This document shows, one piece after another, positions 1 to 7,968 of a stretch of DNA of 64,000 bases. The DNA is from an uncultured Anaerolineae bacterium (lineage in GTDB: Bacteria > Chloroflexota > Anaerolineae > CG2-30-64-16): assembly GCA_937124585.1 (NCBI GenBank), contig CAKZKT010000144.1:1-64000 (forward strand), in the 5' to 3' direction. The first letter of the stretch is position 1, and every line of letters begins with the position of its first letter. Position numbers and translations under genes: made by a program. A model generated the notes under the pieces. It saw only the letters and a program-made list of their open reading frames with translations. It ran no database searches and was not told where the DNA came from.

Positions 1-87
1 TTCTGATTCGCCTTCCGCGCAGTGCATCCTGGAGGCAGGGGCCCTCCCCGGGTCCTTGCCTTCTTCGTTTTCAAAGCCGGATCGTGG

Positions 88-330
88 CTACTTCGCCGCC
101 GGCGCAGGCAGGGTCACCGAGCCGAGGAATCGCGTGCCGCGGTCATACAGAAGGAATCGCACACTCTTGGCCCTGGGATCCATGGCCACTTCCTGGTCGA
201 AGGGCAATCCCTCCTTCGCGGCGTCAACCAGCTGCTGCTTCGGAAGCTTCAGGTTGAAGGTCATCGGCTGGGTGGCGCCCAGCAGGTTCCTGCCGTCGTA
301 CTGCGCGTATATCACGGAAACCTGGCCGAC
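88..330 (-). pseudogene. C-terminal fragment of a VWFA-related protein
   Basis: Only the last 80 or so residues of this minus-strand frame look like protein: IYAQYDGRNLLGA and LLYDRGTRFLGSVTLP resemble the C-terminal beta-domain of bacterial proteins with an N-terminal von Willebrand A domain (the VWFA-related family common in Acidobacteria, from memory). Upstream of about position 330 the same frame turns into compositionally biased shadow sequence, so the N-terminal part is missing. The frame ends at a TAG at 88. The adjoining plus-strand fragment is truncated at the same place, which points to a rearrangement or a chimeric join rather than gradual decay. Confidence 0.5.
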
Positions 331-339
331 GGCATGGCC

Positions 340-681
340 CAGGTGATGGGCGCGGGCGATGTGACGGTGCTGAGCCGAGATGCGGAGCGCGTTTTTTCGG
401 CCGGCGACCGCTTCTCCCTGGCCGAGTTCGGCCCTTTCACCTGGCCTGCGCCCGAAGCGGGCCTGCCGCCGGGCGCCTGGGCCGAGGCACTGGCCGCGCA
501 CGAGGCTGATCACGCGGCGCCCGCGCCGTCTGCCGAGGTGCTGGCGCTGGTCGCCGAACGGGAGGCCGCGCGGCGGCGCCGGGATTGGGCCGCGGCCGAC
601 GCCCTGCGCACGCGCATTGCGGCCCTGGGCTGGCAGGTGCAGGATACGCCGGAAGGGCCCCAGTGCGTGCCGGTCACGTAG
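340..681 (+). pseudogene. C-terminal fragment with CysS/YqeB-type helical domain
   Basis: The last 110 residues or so of the 22..681 frame read as protein. They end in a helical hairpin (LVAEREAARRRRDWAAADAL, then a GWQVQDTPEGP tail) typical of the C-terminus of cysteinyl-tRNA synthetase and of small proteins carrying that domain alone. The part before about position 340 is the shadow of the opposing fragment, so no genuine start is present here. The segment VTVLSRDAERVFSAGDRFSLAEFGPF just before the domain was not recognised. The gene could be a truncated cysS or another protein with this domain; it is cut at its 5' side. Confidence 0.45.
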
Positions 682-779
682 ATTGCGGTTTGACGCTCGG
701 AGCGAGGGACGGCCGATAGTTGCCCTGCGGCACAAGGGCCCGTGAGCCTCGATTCTACATGACAGTTGGATGATTCGCT

Positions 780-2081
780 ATGATCTGGGATTTTCAAGAC
801 ACCCTCTCCCGCCGGTTGCTGCTGTGGTCGGCGCTGAGCATCGTCGCCGGCGCAGTTCTGCTGCTGGCCGGCAGCGATTTCTGGCGCGGGTTCGGCCTGC
901 AAGCGGCCGTCTGGGGCGCCATTGATGCGGCCATCGCGCTGTTCGGGCAGCGCTCTGCGGTCAAGCGCCGGGCCAAGGGGCCCTTCACGGCCGAGGCGCG
1001 CGCCGCGGAGGCGGCCAAACTGCGTCGGCTGTTGTGGATCAACACGGGGCTGGATGTCCTGTATGTGGCCGGTGGACTGGTTTTGGTGTATACTCTGGGC
1101 GCTCGCGATCCTTTTGCGGCCGGCAACGGCTGGGGCATCGTCCTCCAGGGCGGCTTCTTGTTTGTCTTCGATCTGCTGCACGCGCTGGCGGTCCCCTGCC
1201 GGGAACGGGCGCTGCCCGTGGCAGATCTCTTCTCCAGGCCCGAGCATGCCGCGTTCCACCTGGACGGACGGCCCGGCGCGCTGCGTTCCGAGGCAAGCCC
1301 CGGCGATACCCCTGCCGCCCTGCTGGTGCACGGTTTTGGCGGCACCCCGGCCGAGATGCGCGGCCTGGCCGAGGCGTTGCACCGGGAGGGGTGGACGGTG
1401 CAAGCGATCCTGCTCCCCGGTTTCGGCGCCGACATCGCCACGTTGACCGAGCGACGGCACGAAGAGTGGCAGGATGCCGTGGCCGCGGCGGCGCAAGAGC
1501 TGCGGGAAGCGGGGCACCGGCCGCTGTTGTTGGCGGGTTACTCCATGGGCGCCACGCTGACCCTGGCGCTCGCCGGACAAGTCCGGCCCGACGGCGTGAT
1601 CGCGTTGGCGCCGTTCTACTGGTCGGAGAAACCGTGGACCCGGATCGTCGAGTTCTTTGTGCGGCCGTTTCTGCCCATCGGATTCCGGCCGCTGCGCAAG
1701 GCCGATTTCGGTGACCCAAAGCTGCGCGAAGGGATTGCCAGGTTCGTGCCCGGCGTTAACCTGGATGATCCCGCCACGCAGGCCGCCATGCGCGATTTCC
1801 GCCTGCCGTTGGGTCTGATTGACCAGGTGCGCATGCTCTCGCGGCGGATGTGGGCCGTGTTGCCCCAGATCAACCTGCCGGTGCTGCTGGTGCAGGGCGT
1901 CCACGACAGCGTCGTGCGCGTGCCGCAGACACGGCGCCTGCTGGAACGGTTTCCCAACGCCGTGCAGTACGTTGAAGTCGAGAGCGAACACGACTTGACC
2001 CTGTCGGAGAACCCCGCGTGGCCGCAAGTGGAAGCGGCGGTGGTGGCGTTCGCGCGGAGGCTTTCAGAAGGCGAAGCCTGA
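780..2081 (+). CDS. alpha/beta hydrolase (carboxylesterase-like) with N-terminal membrane segments
   Basis: This is a 433-residue protein. The first 130 residues or so hold three or four hydrophobic segments resembling a small membrane domain (DUF6992-like, tentative). The rest is an alpha/beta hydrolase: an oxyanion-region LLVHGFGGTPAEM, the nucleophile elbow GYSMG near residue 256, an acid in GVHDSVV near residue 375 and a histidine in ESEHDL near residue 403. That triad order fits thioesterase/carboxylesterase enzymes acting on acyl esters at the inner membrane face. The substrate is unknown. The gene is followed after 18 bp by the CruF-like gene, so it may open the carotenoid/lipid operon; an acyl-ester link to that pathway is only inference. 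No clear SD precedes the ATG. Confidence 0.8.
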   Translation: MIWDFQDTLSRRLLLWSALSIVAGAVLLLAGSDFWRGFGLQAAVWGAIDAAIALFGQRSAVKRRAKGPFTAEARAAEAAKLRRLLWINTGLDVLYVAGGLVLVYTLGARDPFAAGNGWGIVLQGGFLFVFDLLHALAVPCRERALPVADLFSRPEHAAFHLDGRPGALRSEASPGDTPAALLVHGFGGTPAEMRGLAEALHREGWTVQAILLPGFGADIATLTERRHEEWQDAVAAAAQELREAGHRPLLLAGYSMGATLTLALAGQVRPDGVIALAPFYWSEKPWTRIVEFFVRPFLPIGFRPLRKADFGDPKLREGIARFVPGVNLDDPATQAAMRDFRLPLGLIDQVRMLSRRMWAVLPQINLPVLLVQGVHDSVVRVPQTRRLLERFPNAVQYVEVESEHDLTLSENPAWPQVEAAVVAFARRLSEGEA

Positions 2082-2099
2082 CATCATTTTGAACATCGC

Positions 2100-2861
2100 A
2101 TGAAGGAGACGTTGAAGCAAACCGTCGCCGCCGTGCGCGCTGCCTTCGGGAGCGCGACACCGCTGCTTGTCGCCTGGGTGATGGCGCTGCTGGCCATGCC
2201 TTTTGCCCAGTGGGCCGCGGGCTATCCGGGGTTGATCGCCGGGGTCATCGTGGGTGTCCTGCTACAGGTGCTGTTGGCCGTCTTCTTCCTGGCGCAAGCG
2301 GCCGGTGTCCGCCGCGCCGTCCTCACGGCCCTGGTCGTCATCCCCGTTGCCTGGGCCTCTGAGGCGTTGGGCTCCAAGACCGGCTTCCCGTTCGGCGCGT
2401 ACGACTACACGGCGGCGCTTCAGCCGCAACTGCTGGGCGTGCCGCTGCTCATCCCGCTGGCATGGCTCATGATGTTGCCGCCTGCGTGGGCCGTGGCGCA
2501 GCGGGTTACCGGCCAGGCTTCTGGCCCGGCCTTCGTGATCGTCAGCGCTTTGGCGTTTACGGCGTGGGATCTCTTCCTCGACCCGCAGATGGTCTACTGG
2601 GGCTTGTGGGCCTGGGAGGAGGGGGGCGCGTATTTTGGCATCCCGCTGGTCAACTTCGCCGGCTGGTTGCTGGTCTCCGGCCTGATCACGGTGCTGGCCC
2701 GTCCACCCGCCCTGCCCGAAAAGCCGCTCATCGTCATCTACGCGCTGACCTGGCTCATCGAGACCGTCGGCCAGATCGTGTTTTGGCGGCTTTACGGCCC
2801 GGCAGCCTTCGGCTTCGTCGGCATGGGGCTGTTCGTGTGGCTGGCGTGGCGCAGGCGCTGA
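2100..2861 (+). CDS. cruF: CruF-like carotenoid hydratase (carotenoid biosynthesis membrane protein)
   Basis: A 253-residue protein with about seven hydrophobic segments. The block EALGSKTGFPFGAYDYT and the later WDLFLDPQMVYWGLWAW are hallmarks of the DUF422/CruF family, which adds water across the terminal psi-end double bond of carotenoids (1',2'-hydratase in cyanobacterial myxoxanthophyll synthesis, bisanhydrobacterioruberin hydratase in haloarchaea). An integral membrane enzyme is expected. It lies directly upstream of plsY, a CruG-like glycosyltransferase and two CrtI-type desaturases, which supports a carotenoid role. The last 15 codons and the stop belong to a 48-bp direct repeat that is duplicated just downstream. 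Confidence 0.82.
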   Translation: MKETLKQTVAAVRAAFGSATPLLVAWVMALLAMPFAQWAAGYPGLIAGVIVGVLLQVLLAVFFLAQAAGVRRAVLTALVVIPVAWASEALGSKTGFPFGAYDYTAALQPQLLGVPLLIPLAWLMMLPPAWAVAQRVTGQASGPAFVIVSALAFTAWDLFLDPQMVYWGLWAWEEGGAYFGIPLVNFAGWLLVSGLITVLARPPALPEKPLIVIYALTWLIETVGQIVFWRLYGPAAFGFVGMGLFVWLAWRRR

Positions 2862-2912
2862 GGAGTCGGCATGGGGCTGTTCGTGTGGCTGGCGTGGCCC
2901 AGGCGCTGAGGA
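2817..2912 (+). repeat. 48-bp tandem duplication of the cruF 3' end
   Basis: Two adjacent 48-bp copies (2817-2864 and 2865-2912) begin GTCGGCATGGGGCTG and differ at one base (GGCGCAGG versus GGCCCAGG). Copy 1 encodes the last 15 residues and the stop of the CruF-like protein. Copy 2 lies after the stop and is untranslated in that frame. The near identity suggests a recent slippage or unequal-crossover event. Confidence 0.95.
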
Positions 2913-2926
2913 GTCGGGAGAAGGAG

Positions 2927-3038
2927 GATTCGCCGATTCGCCCATTCGCCCATTCGCCGATTCGCCCATTCGCCCATTCGCCCATTCGCCGATTCGCTGA
3001 CTCGCCCATTCGCTCATTCGCTCATTCGCTCATTCGCA
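2927..3038 (+). repeat. Fourteen-copy octamer array (SATTCGCY)n before plsY
   Basis: Fourteen consecutive 8-bp units of the form (G/C)ATTCGC(C/T) run without interruption; one unit carries an internal change (GACTCGCC), and the last unit ends on the A of the plsY ATG. The period is not a multiple of three, so every frame repeats each 24 bp and none contains a stop, which produces spurious ORFs rich in MGEWANGR or SPIRPFAH. An AAGGAGG motif at 2921-2927 immediately precedes the array. Similar octamer arrays are, from memory, scattered through Chloroflexota genomes; their function is not known to me. Confidence 0.95.
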
Positions 3039-3637
3039 TGACCGCACTTATCTGGACTCTCATCGGTTTCCTGTCCGGCTCCTTGCCTTTCTCCGTATGG
3101 CTAGGGAAGCTCGTGCTGCACACCGACATTCGCCGCTATGGCGACGGCAATCCCGGAGCGACCAACGTGTTTCGCGCCGGGAACTTCGGCGCCGGGATGC
3201 TGGCCGTGTTCCTGGACATGCTCAAAGGCGCTGCACCGGTGGCCCTGGCGCGCTACGTCTTCGACGTGACCGGCTGGGGCCTGGTGGCTGTGACGGTGGC
3301 GCCGATCCTGGGCCACGCGTTCTCGCCGTTCCTGCGCTTCCGTGGCGGCAAGGCGCTGGCCGCCGCCTTCGGCGCGTGGACCGCGCACACGGTGCCGTTC
3401 GGCCCCTTCGTCATGGGCTTCTCGGTGTTCGTCTTCCACAAGCTGCAGACGATCCCGGGCTGGGCCGTCATGGCTGCGCTGACGGTGCTGCTGGGCTTCC
3501 TCGTGCTCACCGCGGCGAGCTGGCCCCTGTTGGCTGCCTGGGCCGCGACGAGCGTGCTCCTGGCCTGGACCCATCGCAACGATCTGCGCCAACGGCCGGC
3601 GCTGCGGCCGGGCGTGCGAAAGTGGCTGGGGCGCTGA
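3038..3637 (+). CDS. plsY: glycerol-3-phosphate acyltransferase PlsY
   Basis: A 199-residue membrane protein matching the PlsY/YgiH family. PlsY transfers an acyl group from acyl-phosphate to the sn-1 position of glycerol-3-phosphate in the first step of phospholipid synthesis. Diagnostic motifs are FLSGSLPFSVWLGK at the N-terminus, RYGDGNPGATNVFRAGN and RFRGGKALAAAFG. The start is fixed by homology (MTALIWTLIGF); the longer ORF running in from 2462 is a read-through frame. No SD lies at normal distance, because the octamer array occupies that space and the nearest AAGGAGG is 110 bp upstream. It is the acyltransferase of the carotenoid block but is most simply a housekeeping enzyme. Confidence 0.92.
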   Translation: MTALIWTLIGFLSGSLPFSVWLGKLVLHTDIRRYGDGNPGATNVFRAGNFGAGMLAVFLDMLKGAAPVALARYVFDVTGWGLVAVTVAPILGHAFSPFLRFRGGKALAAAFGAWTAHTVPFGPFVMGFSVFVFHKLQTIPGWAVMAALTVLLGFLVLTAASWPLLAAWAATSVLLAWTHRNDLRQRPALRPGVRKWLGR

Positions 3638-3651
3638 GATCGTGAGGCCTC

Positions 3652-4821
3652 ATGTATTTCATCTGGCTCTATTCCTTGAGTTCGGCCAGCGCCTTCGTCG
3701 GCTGCCTGGTGGTCTTGACACTGATCAATTGGCGGCTGATGCGCCGGATAGAGCGCGCGCCCGCGCCGCGTTCGCATCCGCGCGTCTCGGTGCTGGTTCC
3801 GGCGCGCAACGAGGAGGCCAACATCGGCGAATGCGTGCGCTCGCTGCTGGCGCAGGACTACCCCGACTTCGAGGTGGTGGTCCTGGATGACCGCTCCACC
3901 GACCGCACCGCCGAGATCCTGGCCGGACTGCAACAAGACAACGCCTCCGACAGGCGCCTGCGCGTGATCACCGGCCAGGAGCTGCCACCGGGCTGGCTGG
4001 GCAAGCATTGGGCCTGCCATCAACTGGCCGAGGCTGCGGACGGCGAACTGCTGCTCTTCACCGACGCCGACACGCGGCACGGGCTGCAGTCGCTGCGTCA
4101 CGGGGTGGCTGCCCTGCAGGCCGAACGAGCCGATATGCTGACCGCCTTCCCGCACGAGATCGTGGTCAGCTGGGCCGAGAAGCTGGTGGTGCCGGTGTTC
4201 CCCTTCAGCATCTTCACCTTCCTGCCGCTGATCGTGGCCTACAACGTGCGCGCTCCTGCCTTCTCGGCAGCCATCGGCCAGTACATGCTCTTCAGCCGCC
4301 GCGCCTACCGCCAGATCGGCGGCTACGCGGCCATCCGGAGCCGGCCGGTGGACGACGTGGCGCTGGCGCAGCAGATCAAGGCGCACGGCCTGCGCTGGCG
4401 CCTGGCCGATGCCACTCGCGATGTCCGCTGTCGGATGTATCAGAACGCGGCCCAGGTTTTCGAGGGGTTCAGCAAGAACCTGTTCGCGGGCTTCGGCTAC
4501 CGGCTGCTGCCGTTCGTCTTCGTCTGGACGTGGCTGGCGATCATCTTCTTCCTGCCGCTCGGCGTCGTGCTCCTGGGGCTGGCCGGCGCAGCGATCCCGC
4601 CCCTGGACCTGGCCATCGCCGGGGCAGGGACGGCCTTTGCGCTGGCGCTCTGGGGGCTGTCGCATGTGCGGTTCAGGTTCCCCCTCTACCTGGTGCCGCT
4701 CTACCCGGTCAGCATGATCCTGGCGTTGATCATCGCCGGCCGGTCGGTGGCCCTGGCGGTGAGGGGTCAGGCCACGTGGAAGGGCCGGACGCTGATCCGG
4801 CCGCAGGTACGCTGGTGGTGA
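3652..4821 (+). CDS. family 2 glycosyltransferase, CruG/CrtQ-like
   Basis: A 389-residue membrane-associated GT2 enzyme: N-terminal membrane anchor, then a GT-A fold beginning VSVLVPARNEEANIGECV, the nucleotide-binding VVLDDRSTDRTAE, the metal-binding TDADTRH and an acceptor-side RPVDDVALAQQIK. Three hydrophobic segments close the C-terminus. Its size and arrangement match carotenoid glycosyltransferases such as CruG and CrtQ and the related HpnB group. Its place between cruF/plsY and two CrtI-family genes argues for sugar transfer to a carotenoid hydroxyl or carboxyl group. It ends 4 bp before the next ATG, so translational coupling is likely. The sugar donor cannot be read from the sequence. 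Confidence 0.8.
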   Translation: MYFIWLYSLSSASAFVGCLVVLTLINWRLMRRIERAPAPRSHPRVSVLVPARNEEANIGECVRSLLAQDYPDFEVVVLDDRSTDRTAEILAGLQQDNASDRRLRVITGQELPPGWLGKHWACHQLAEAADGELLLFTDADTRHGLQSLRHGVAALQAERADMLTAFPHEIVVSWAEKLVVPVFPFSIFTFLPLIVAYNVRAPAFSAAIGQYMLFSRRAYRQIGGYAAIRSRPVDDVALAQQIKAHGLRWRLADATRDVRCRMYQNAAQVFEGFSKNLFAGFGYRLLPFVFVWTWLAIIFFLPLGVVLLGLAGAAIPPLDLAIAGAGTAFALALWGLSHVRFRFPLYLVPLYPVSMILALIIAGRSVALAVRGQATWKGRTLIRPQVRWW

Positions 4822-4825
4822 GGGC

Positions 4826-6364
4826 ATGAGCAAAACCGTTGTGGTGATCGGCGCGGGGATCGGCGGGCTGAGCGCGGCGATCCGGCTGGCAGCCGCGGGC
4901 CAGCGGGTGATCGTGCTGGAGAAGAACGCGGCCGTCGGCGGCAAGATGGGCGAGGTGCTACGGGCAGGATTCCGCTGGGACACCGGCCCGTCGGTGATCA
5001 CCATGCACCATGTCTTCGAGGACCTGTTCCGGGCCGCGGGCCGGCGGCTCGAGGATTACATCGAGCTGTTGCCGGTGGAACCGCTGACCCGTTACTTCTA
5101 TCCCGATGGCACGGTCCTCGACGTCACGCGCGACCTGGCGCGCATGGTCGAGCAGATCCGCCGGCTGGACGAGCACGACGTCGAAGGCTACCTGGCATAC
5201 CTGAGCTATGTGGCCCGGCTGCACCGGGTGACCGGGCCGGCGTTCATCTACGGCGCGCCGCCCACCTGGCGCACGGTGACGCAGGTCGCGCTGGCCGACG
5301 CGCTGCGGCTGGAGCCGTGGCTGACCATGGACGCAGCCATCCGGCGCTATGTCCGGTCGCCGCACCTGCGTCAACTGCTGGGCCGCTTTGCCACCTATGT
5401 CGGCGGCAGCCCCTTCCGCGCGCCGGCCACGCTGAACGTCATCGCGCACGTGGAGCTGAACGAAGGCATCTGGTATCCCCGCGGGGGCATCTACGCCATC
5501 GCGGCGGTGCTGGAAAGGCTGGCGCGCGAACTGGGCGTGACGATCCGCACGGGGTGCGCGGTGAAGCAGATCCACGTGTCGGCCGCGTCGCGCGCCACCG
5601 GCGTCATCCTGGCCGATGGGGAGCAGATCGCGGCCGACGCGGTGCTGTCCAACGTGGACGTGGCCCACACCCTGACCAACTTGCTGCCGCGGCCAGCCGT
5701 AGACCTCCGTCAGTTGCGCGCCATCACCCGCGCTGATCCGTCGTGCTCCGGCTTCATCCTGCTCCTGGGTGTGCGGGGCGAGTTCCCCCAGCTGGCCCAG
5801 CACAACATCTTCTTCTCGGCCGACTATCGGCGCGAGTTCGACGACATCTTTCGCCGTGGGGTGCCGCCGGACGAGCCCACCGTCTACATCGCGATCACGG
5901 CCAAGGCCGACCCCGATCACGCGCCGGCCGGCCACGAGAACTGGTTCGTGTTGGTGAACGCGCCTGCGGCCGGGCCGGGGTTCGACTGGGAGCGGGGGAA
6001 GGCCGGGTATCGTGACCGCGTCCTGGCGACCCTGGCGCGTTTCGGCCTGGACGTGCGCGACCGCCTCGTCGCGGAGGAGGTCTTCACCCCGGCCGACCTG
6101 GCGCGGCAGACCGGCAGCTGGCGCGGCGCGCTCTACGGCGCGTCGCCCAACAGCGCGTTGGCGGCGTTCCGTCGGCCGCCCGTGCGCGATCCTCGCGTGG
6201 CCGGGCTCTACTACGCGGGTGGGACCACCCATCCCGGCGGTGGCGTGCCCATGGTGATCTTGTCGGGCCGGCTGGCGGCGCAGACCATTGTGGATGATTG
6301 CGCGCCAGAATCGACGTTTCGGCAAGGAGATGCTTCACTGACGGCTCGTCGCAACGCATCTTGA
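4826..6364 (+). CDS. CrtI-family carotenoid desaturase/oxygenase (first copy)
   Basis: A 512-residue FAD-dependent enzyme of the phytoene desaturase superfamily. The N-terminal Rossmann motif VVVIGAGIGGLSAAI is followed by VGGKMGEVLRAGFRWDTGPSV, which is typical of CrtI/CrtD/CrtP. The C-terminus carries the FAD-binding GLYYAGGTTHPGGGVPMV signature of the family. It probably introduces double bonds into, or oxidises, a carotene intermediate. Sequence alone does not separate phytoene desaturase from 3',4'-desaturase or a diapocarotene oxygenase. It overlaps no neighbour but starts 4 bp after the glycosyltransferase. The terminal stretch beyond the signature is poorly conserved. Confidence 0.82.
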   Translation: MSKTVVVIGAGIGGLSAAIRLAAAGQRVIVLEKNAAVGGKMGEVLRAGFRWDTGPSVITMHHVFEDLFRAAGRRLEDYIELLPVEPLTRYFYPDGTVLDVTRDLARMVEQIRRLDEHDVEGYLAYLSYVARLHRVTGPAFIYGAPPTWRTVTQVALADALRLEPWLTMDAAIRRYVRSPHLRQLLGRFATYVGGSPFRAPATLNVIAHVELNEGIWYPRGGIYAIAAVLERLARELGVTIRTGCAVKQIHVSAASRATGVILADGEQIAADAVLSNVDVAHTLTNLLPRPAVDLRQLRAITRADPSCSGFILLLGVRGEFPQLAQHNIFFSADYRREFDDIFRRGVPPDEPTVYIAITAKADPDHAPAGHENWFVLVNAPAAGPGFDWERGKAGYRDRVLATLARFGLDVRDRLVAEEVFTPADLARQTGSWRGALYGASPNSALAAFRRPPVRDPRVAGLYYAGGTTHPGGGVPMVILSGRLAAQTIVDDCAPESTFRQGDASLTARRNAS

Positions 6365-6399
6365 GCCGTTAACTCGTTCAGCATCACCAAAGAGGTATC

Positions 6400-7884
6400 A
6401 TGATGAAATCAGTCATCATTATCGGCGCGGGCATGGGCGGCCTTGCTGCTGCGTTGCGCCTGCGGCACATGGGTTTCGACGTCACCGTCATCGAGAAACA
6501 GAAGCGGCCCGGCGGCCGCTCCAACGTCCTCCAGGAGCAAGGCTTCCGGGTGGACATCGGCCCGACCATCCTGGTCATGAAGGACACTTTTGAGGAAACC
6601 TATCGCGCCATCGGCCAGGACATCAACCGGCGCATCAAGTTCGCGCCGCTCGACCCCAACTATCGCATCTACTACCACGATGGCACGTACATTGACCTGT
6701 ACAATAGCATGGCGAAACTGGCAGCCGAGTGCGAGCGGGTGGAGCCGGGGGTCACCACGCGGCTGTTCCGCTTCATCGGCGACAGCGCGAGGAAATACGA
6801 GCTGGGCATGGACTTCGTGGCGCGCAACTACGACCGCATCACCGACCTGGCCAACCCGTCGGCGGCGTTGCGCCTGATCCAAACCGGCGCGTACCAGAAC
6901 CTCTTCGCCCAGGTGGGCAGCTACTTCAAGACCGACAAGCTGCGCAAAGCATTCAGCTTCCACTCCATGTTCCTGGGCCTGTCGCCGTTCGACGCGCTGG
7001 CCATGTACAGCCTGATCACCTACGCCGACCTGGTGGAGGGGATGCAGTTTCCCATGGGCGGGATCTACAGCATCGTGGAGGATATGGTGAAGCTGGCCGG
7101 CGAGATGGGGGTCACCCTGCGCACCGGGACACCGGTGGAGGAGATCATCGTGGAGGGCGGCCGCGCGCGCGGGGTGCGGTTGGCCGGCGGCGAAGTCGTG
7201 CGCGCCGATATCGTGGTCTCCAACGCCGACCTGGTGTACACGTACAAGAAGCTGGTGCCGGCCCAATACCGAAGGATCTACACCGACGCCCGGCTCGACC
7301 GCATGGAGTACGCCTGCTCCGGCTACCTGCTCTACCTGGGGGTGGACAAGACCTATCCGCACATGCGGCACCAGGCGCTCTACTTCTCGGAGGACTACCG
7401 GGCCAACCTGGACGCCATCTTCCGCACCAAGACGCTGCCCGAAGACCCGTCTTTCCACCTGAACAACCCGACGATCACCGATCCCAGCCTGGCACCGCCG
7501 GGCCACAGCGCGCTCTACCTGTTGGCGCCCATGCCCAACTTGCAGGGCAACGTGAACTGGGACGAGGCCGCGCCGGTGGTGCGGGAGAAGCTGCTGCGGC
7601 AGCTGGAACGGCTGGTGGACCCGGATATCCGGAAGCATATCGTCTGGGAGCGCCAGTACCGGCCCACCGACTGGCTGCACGACATCAACGCGCCCTACGG
7701 CGTGGCATTCGGCTCGCTGTCGCACGGCTTCTTCCAGTCTTCCTACTTCCGGCCGCACAACGTGGCGCGCGACATCCCCGGCCTCTACTTCGTCGGCCAG
7801 GGCACCTATCCGGGGATCGGCATGCCCATGGTGATGCTGTCCGCCCGGCTGTTGGCGGAGCGGCTGCAACGCGAGGCATCATAA
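6400..7884 (+). CDS. CrtI-family carotenoid desaturase (second copy)
   Basis: A 494-residue paralogue of the preceding gene, with VIIIGAGMGGLAAALRLRHM at the N-terminus, RPGGRSNVLQEQGFRVDIGP and a C-terminal GLYFVGQGTYPGIGMPMVM signature. The two enzymes are clearly divergent, so they are likely to act at different pathway steps (for example desaturation versus terminal oxidation or 3',4'-desaturation) rather than being redundant. An AGAGGT SD-like stretch precedes the ATG. This is the last plus-strand gene of the carotenoid block. A hairpin terminator lies 5 bp after its stop. No phytoene synthase gene is in the window. Confidence 0.83.
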   Translation: MMKSVIIIGAGMGGLAAALRLRHMGFDVTVIEKQKRPGGRSNVLQEQGFRVDIGPTILVMKDTFEETYRAIGQDINRRIKFAPLDPNYRIYYHDGTYIDLYNSMAKLAAECERVEPGVTTRLFRFIGDSARKYELGMDFVARNYDRITDLANPSAALRLIQTGAYQNLFAQVGSYFKTDKLRKAFSFHSMFLGLSPFDALAMYSLITYADLVEGMQFPMGGIYSIVEDMVKLAGEMGVTLRTGTPVEEIIVEGGRARGVRLAGGEVVRADIVVSNADLVYTYKKLVPAQYRRIYTDARLDRMEYACSGYLLYLGVDKTYPHMRHQALYFSEDYRANLDAIFRTKTLPEDPSFHLNNPTITDPSLAPPGHSALYLLAPMPNLQGNVNWDEAAPVVREKLLRQLERLVDPDIRKHIVWERQYRPTDWLHDINAPYGVAFGSLSHGFFQSSYFRPHNVARDIPGLYFVGQGTYPGIGMPMVMLSARLLAERLQREAS

Positions 7885-7888
7885 AAAC

Positions 7889-7925
7889 GCCCCCTTCTCC
7901 CCGACCGGGCGGAGCAGAAGGGGGC
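7889..7925 (-). terminator. Rho-independent terminator between convergent genes
   Basis: GCCCCCTTCT pairs perfectly with AGAAGGGGGC across a 17-nt loop. On the minus strand the stem is followed by GTTTTTATGA, a short U-tract, so it should stop transcription from the M42 peptidase gene. On the plus strand there is no U-tract, although the stem may still slow read-through from the desaturase gene. Confidence 0.75.
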
Positions 7926-7968
7926 CGCGGAGAATGCCAGAGGTCGCCGTCTCTGACGACGCCCTGGG

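Noticed and set aside
2755-3009. ORFs rich in MGEWANGR / GESANRRM on the minus strand
   Set aside because: They are translations of the 8-bp repeat array, which has no stops in any frame; no start/SD or domain supports a protein.
2927-3038. CRISPR array
   Set aside because: The unit is 8 bp with no spacers and no cas genes nearby.
3253-5004. 583-residue minus-strand ORF, and similar long opposite-strand ORFs (510..2027, 9575..9925, 29009..31156, 33327..34800)
   Set aside because: They lie antisense to well-supported genes and have the His/Gln/Arg/Gly-rich texture of GC-rich shadow frames.
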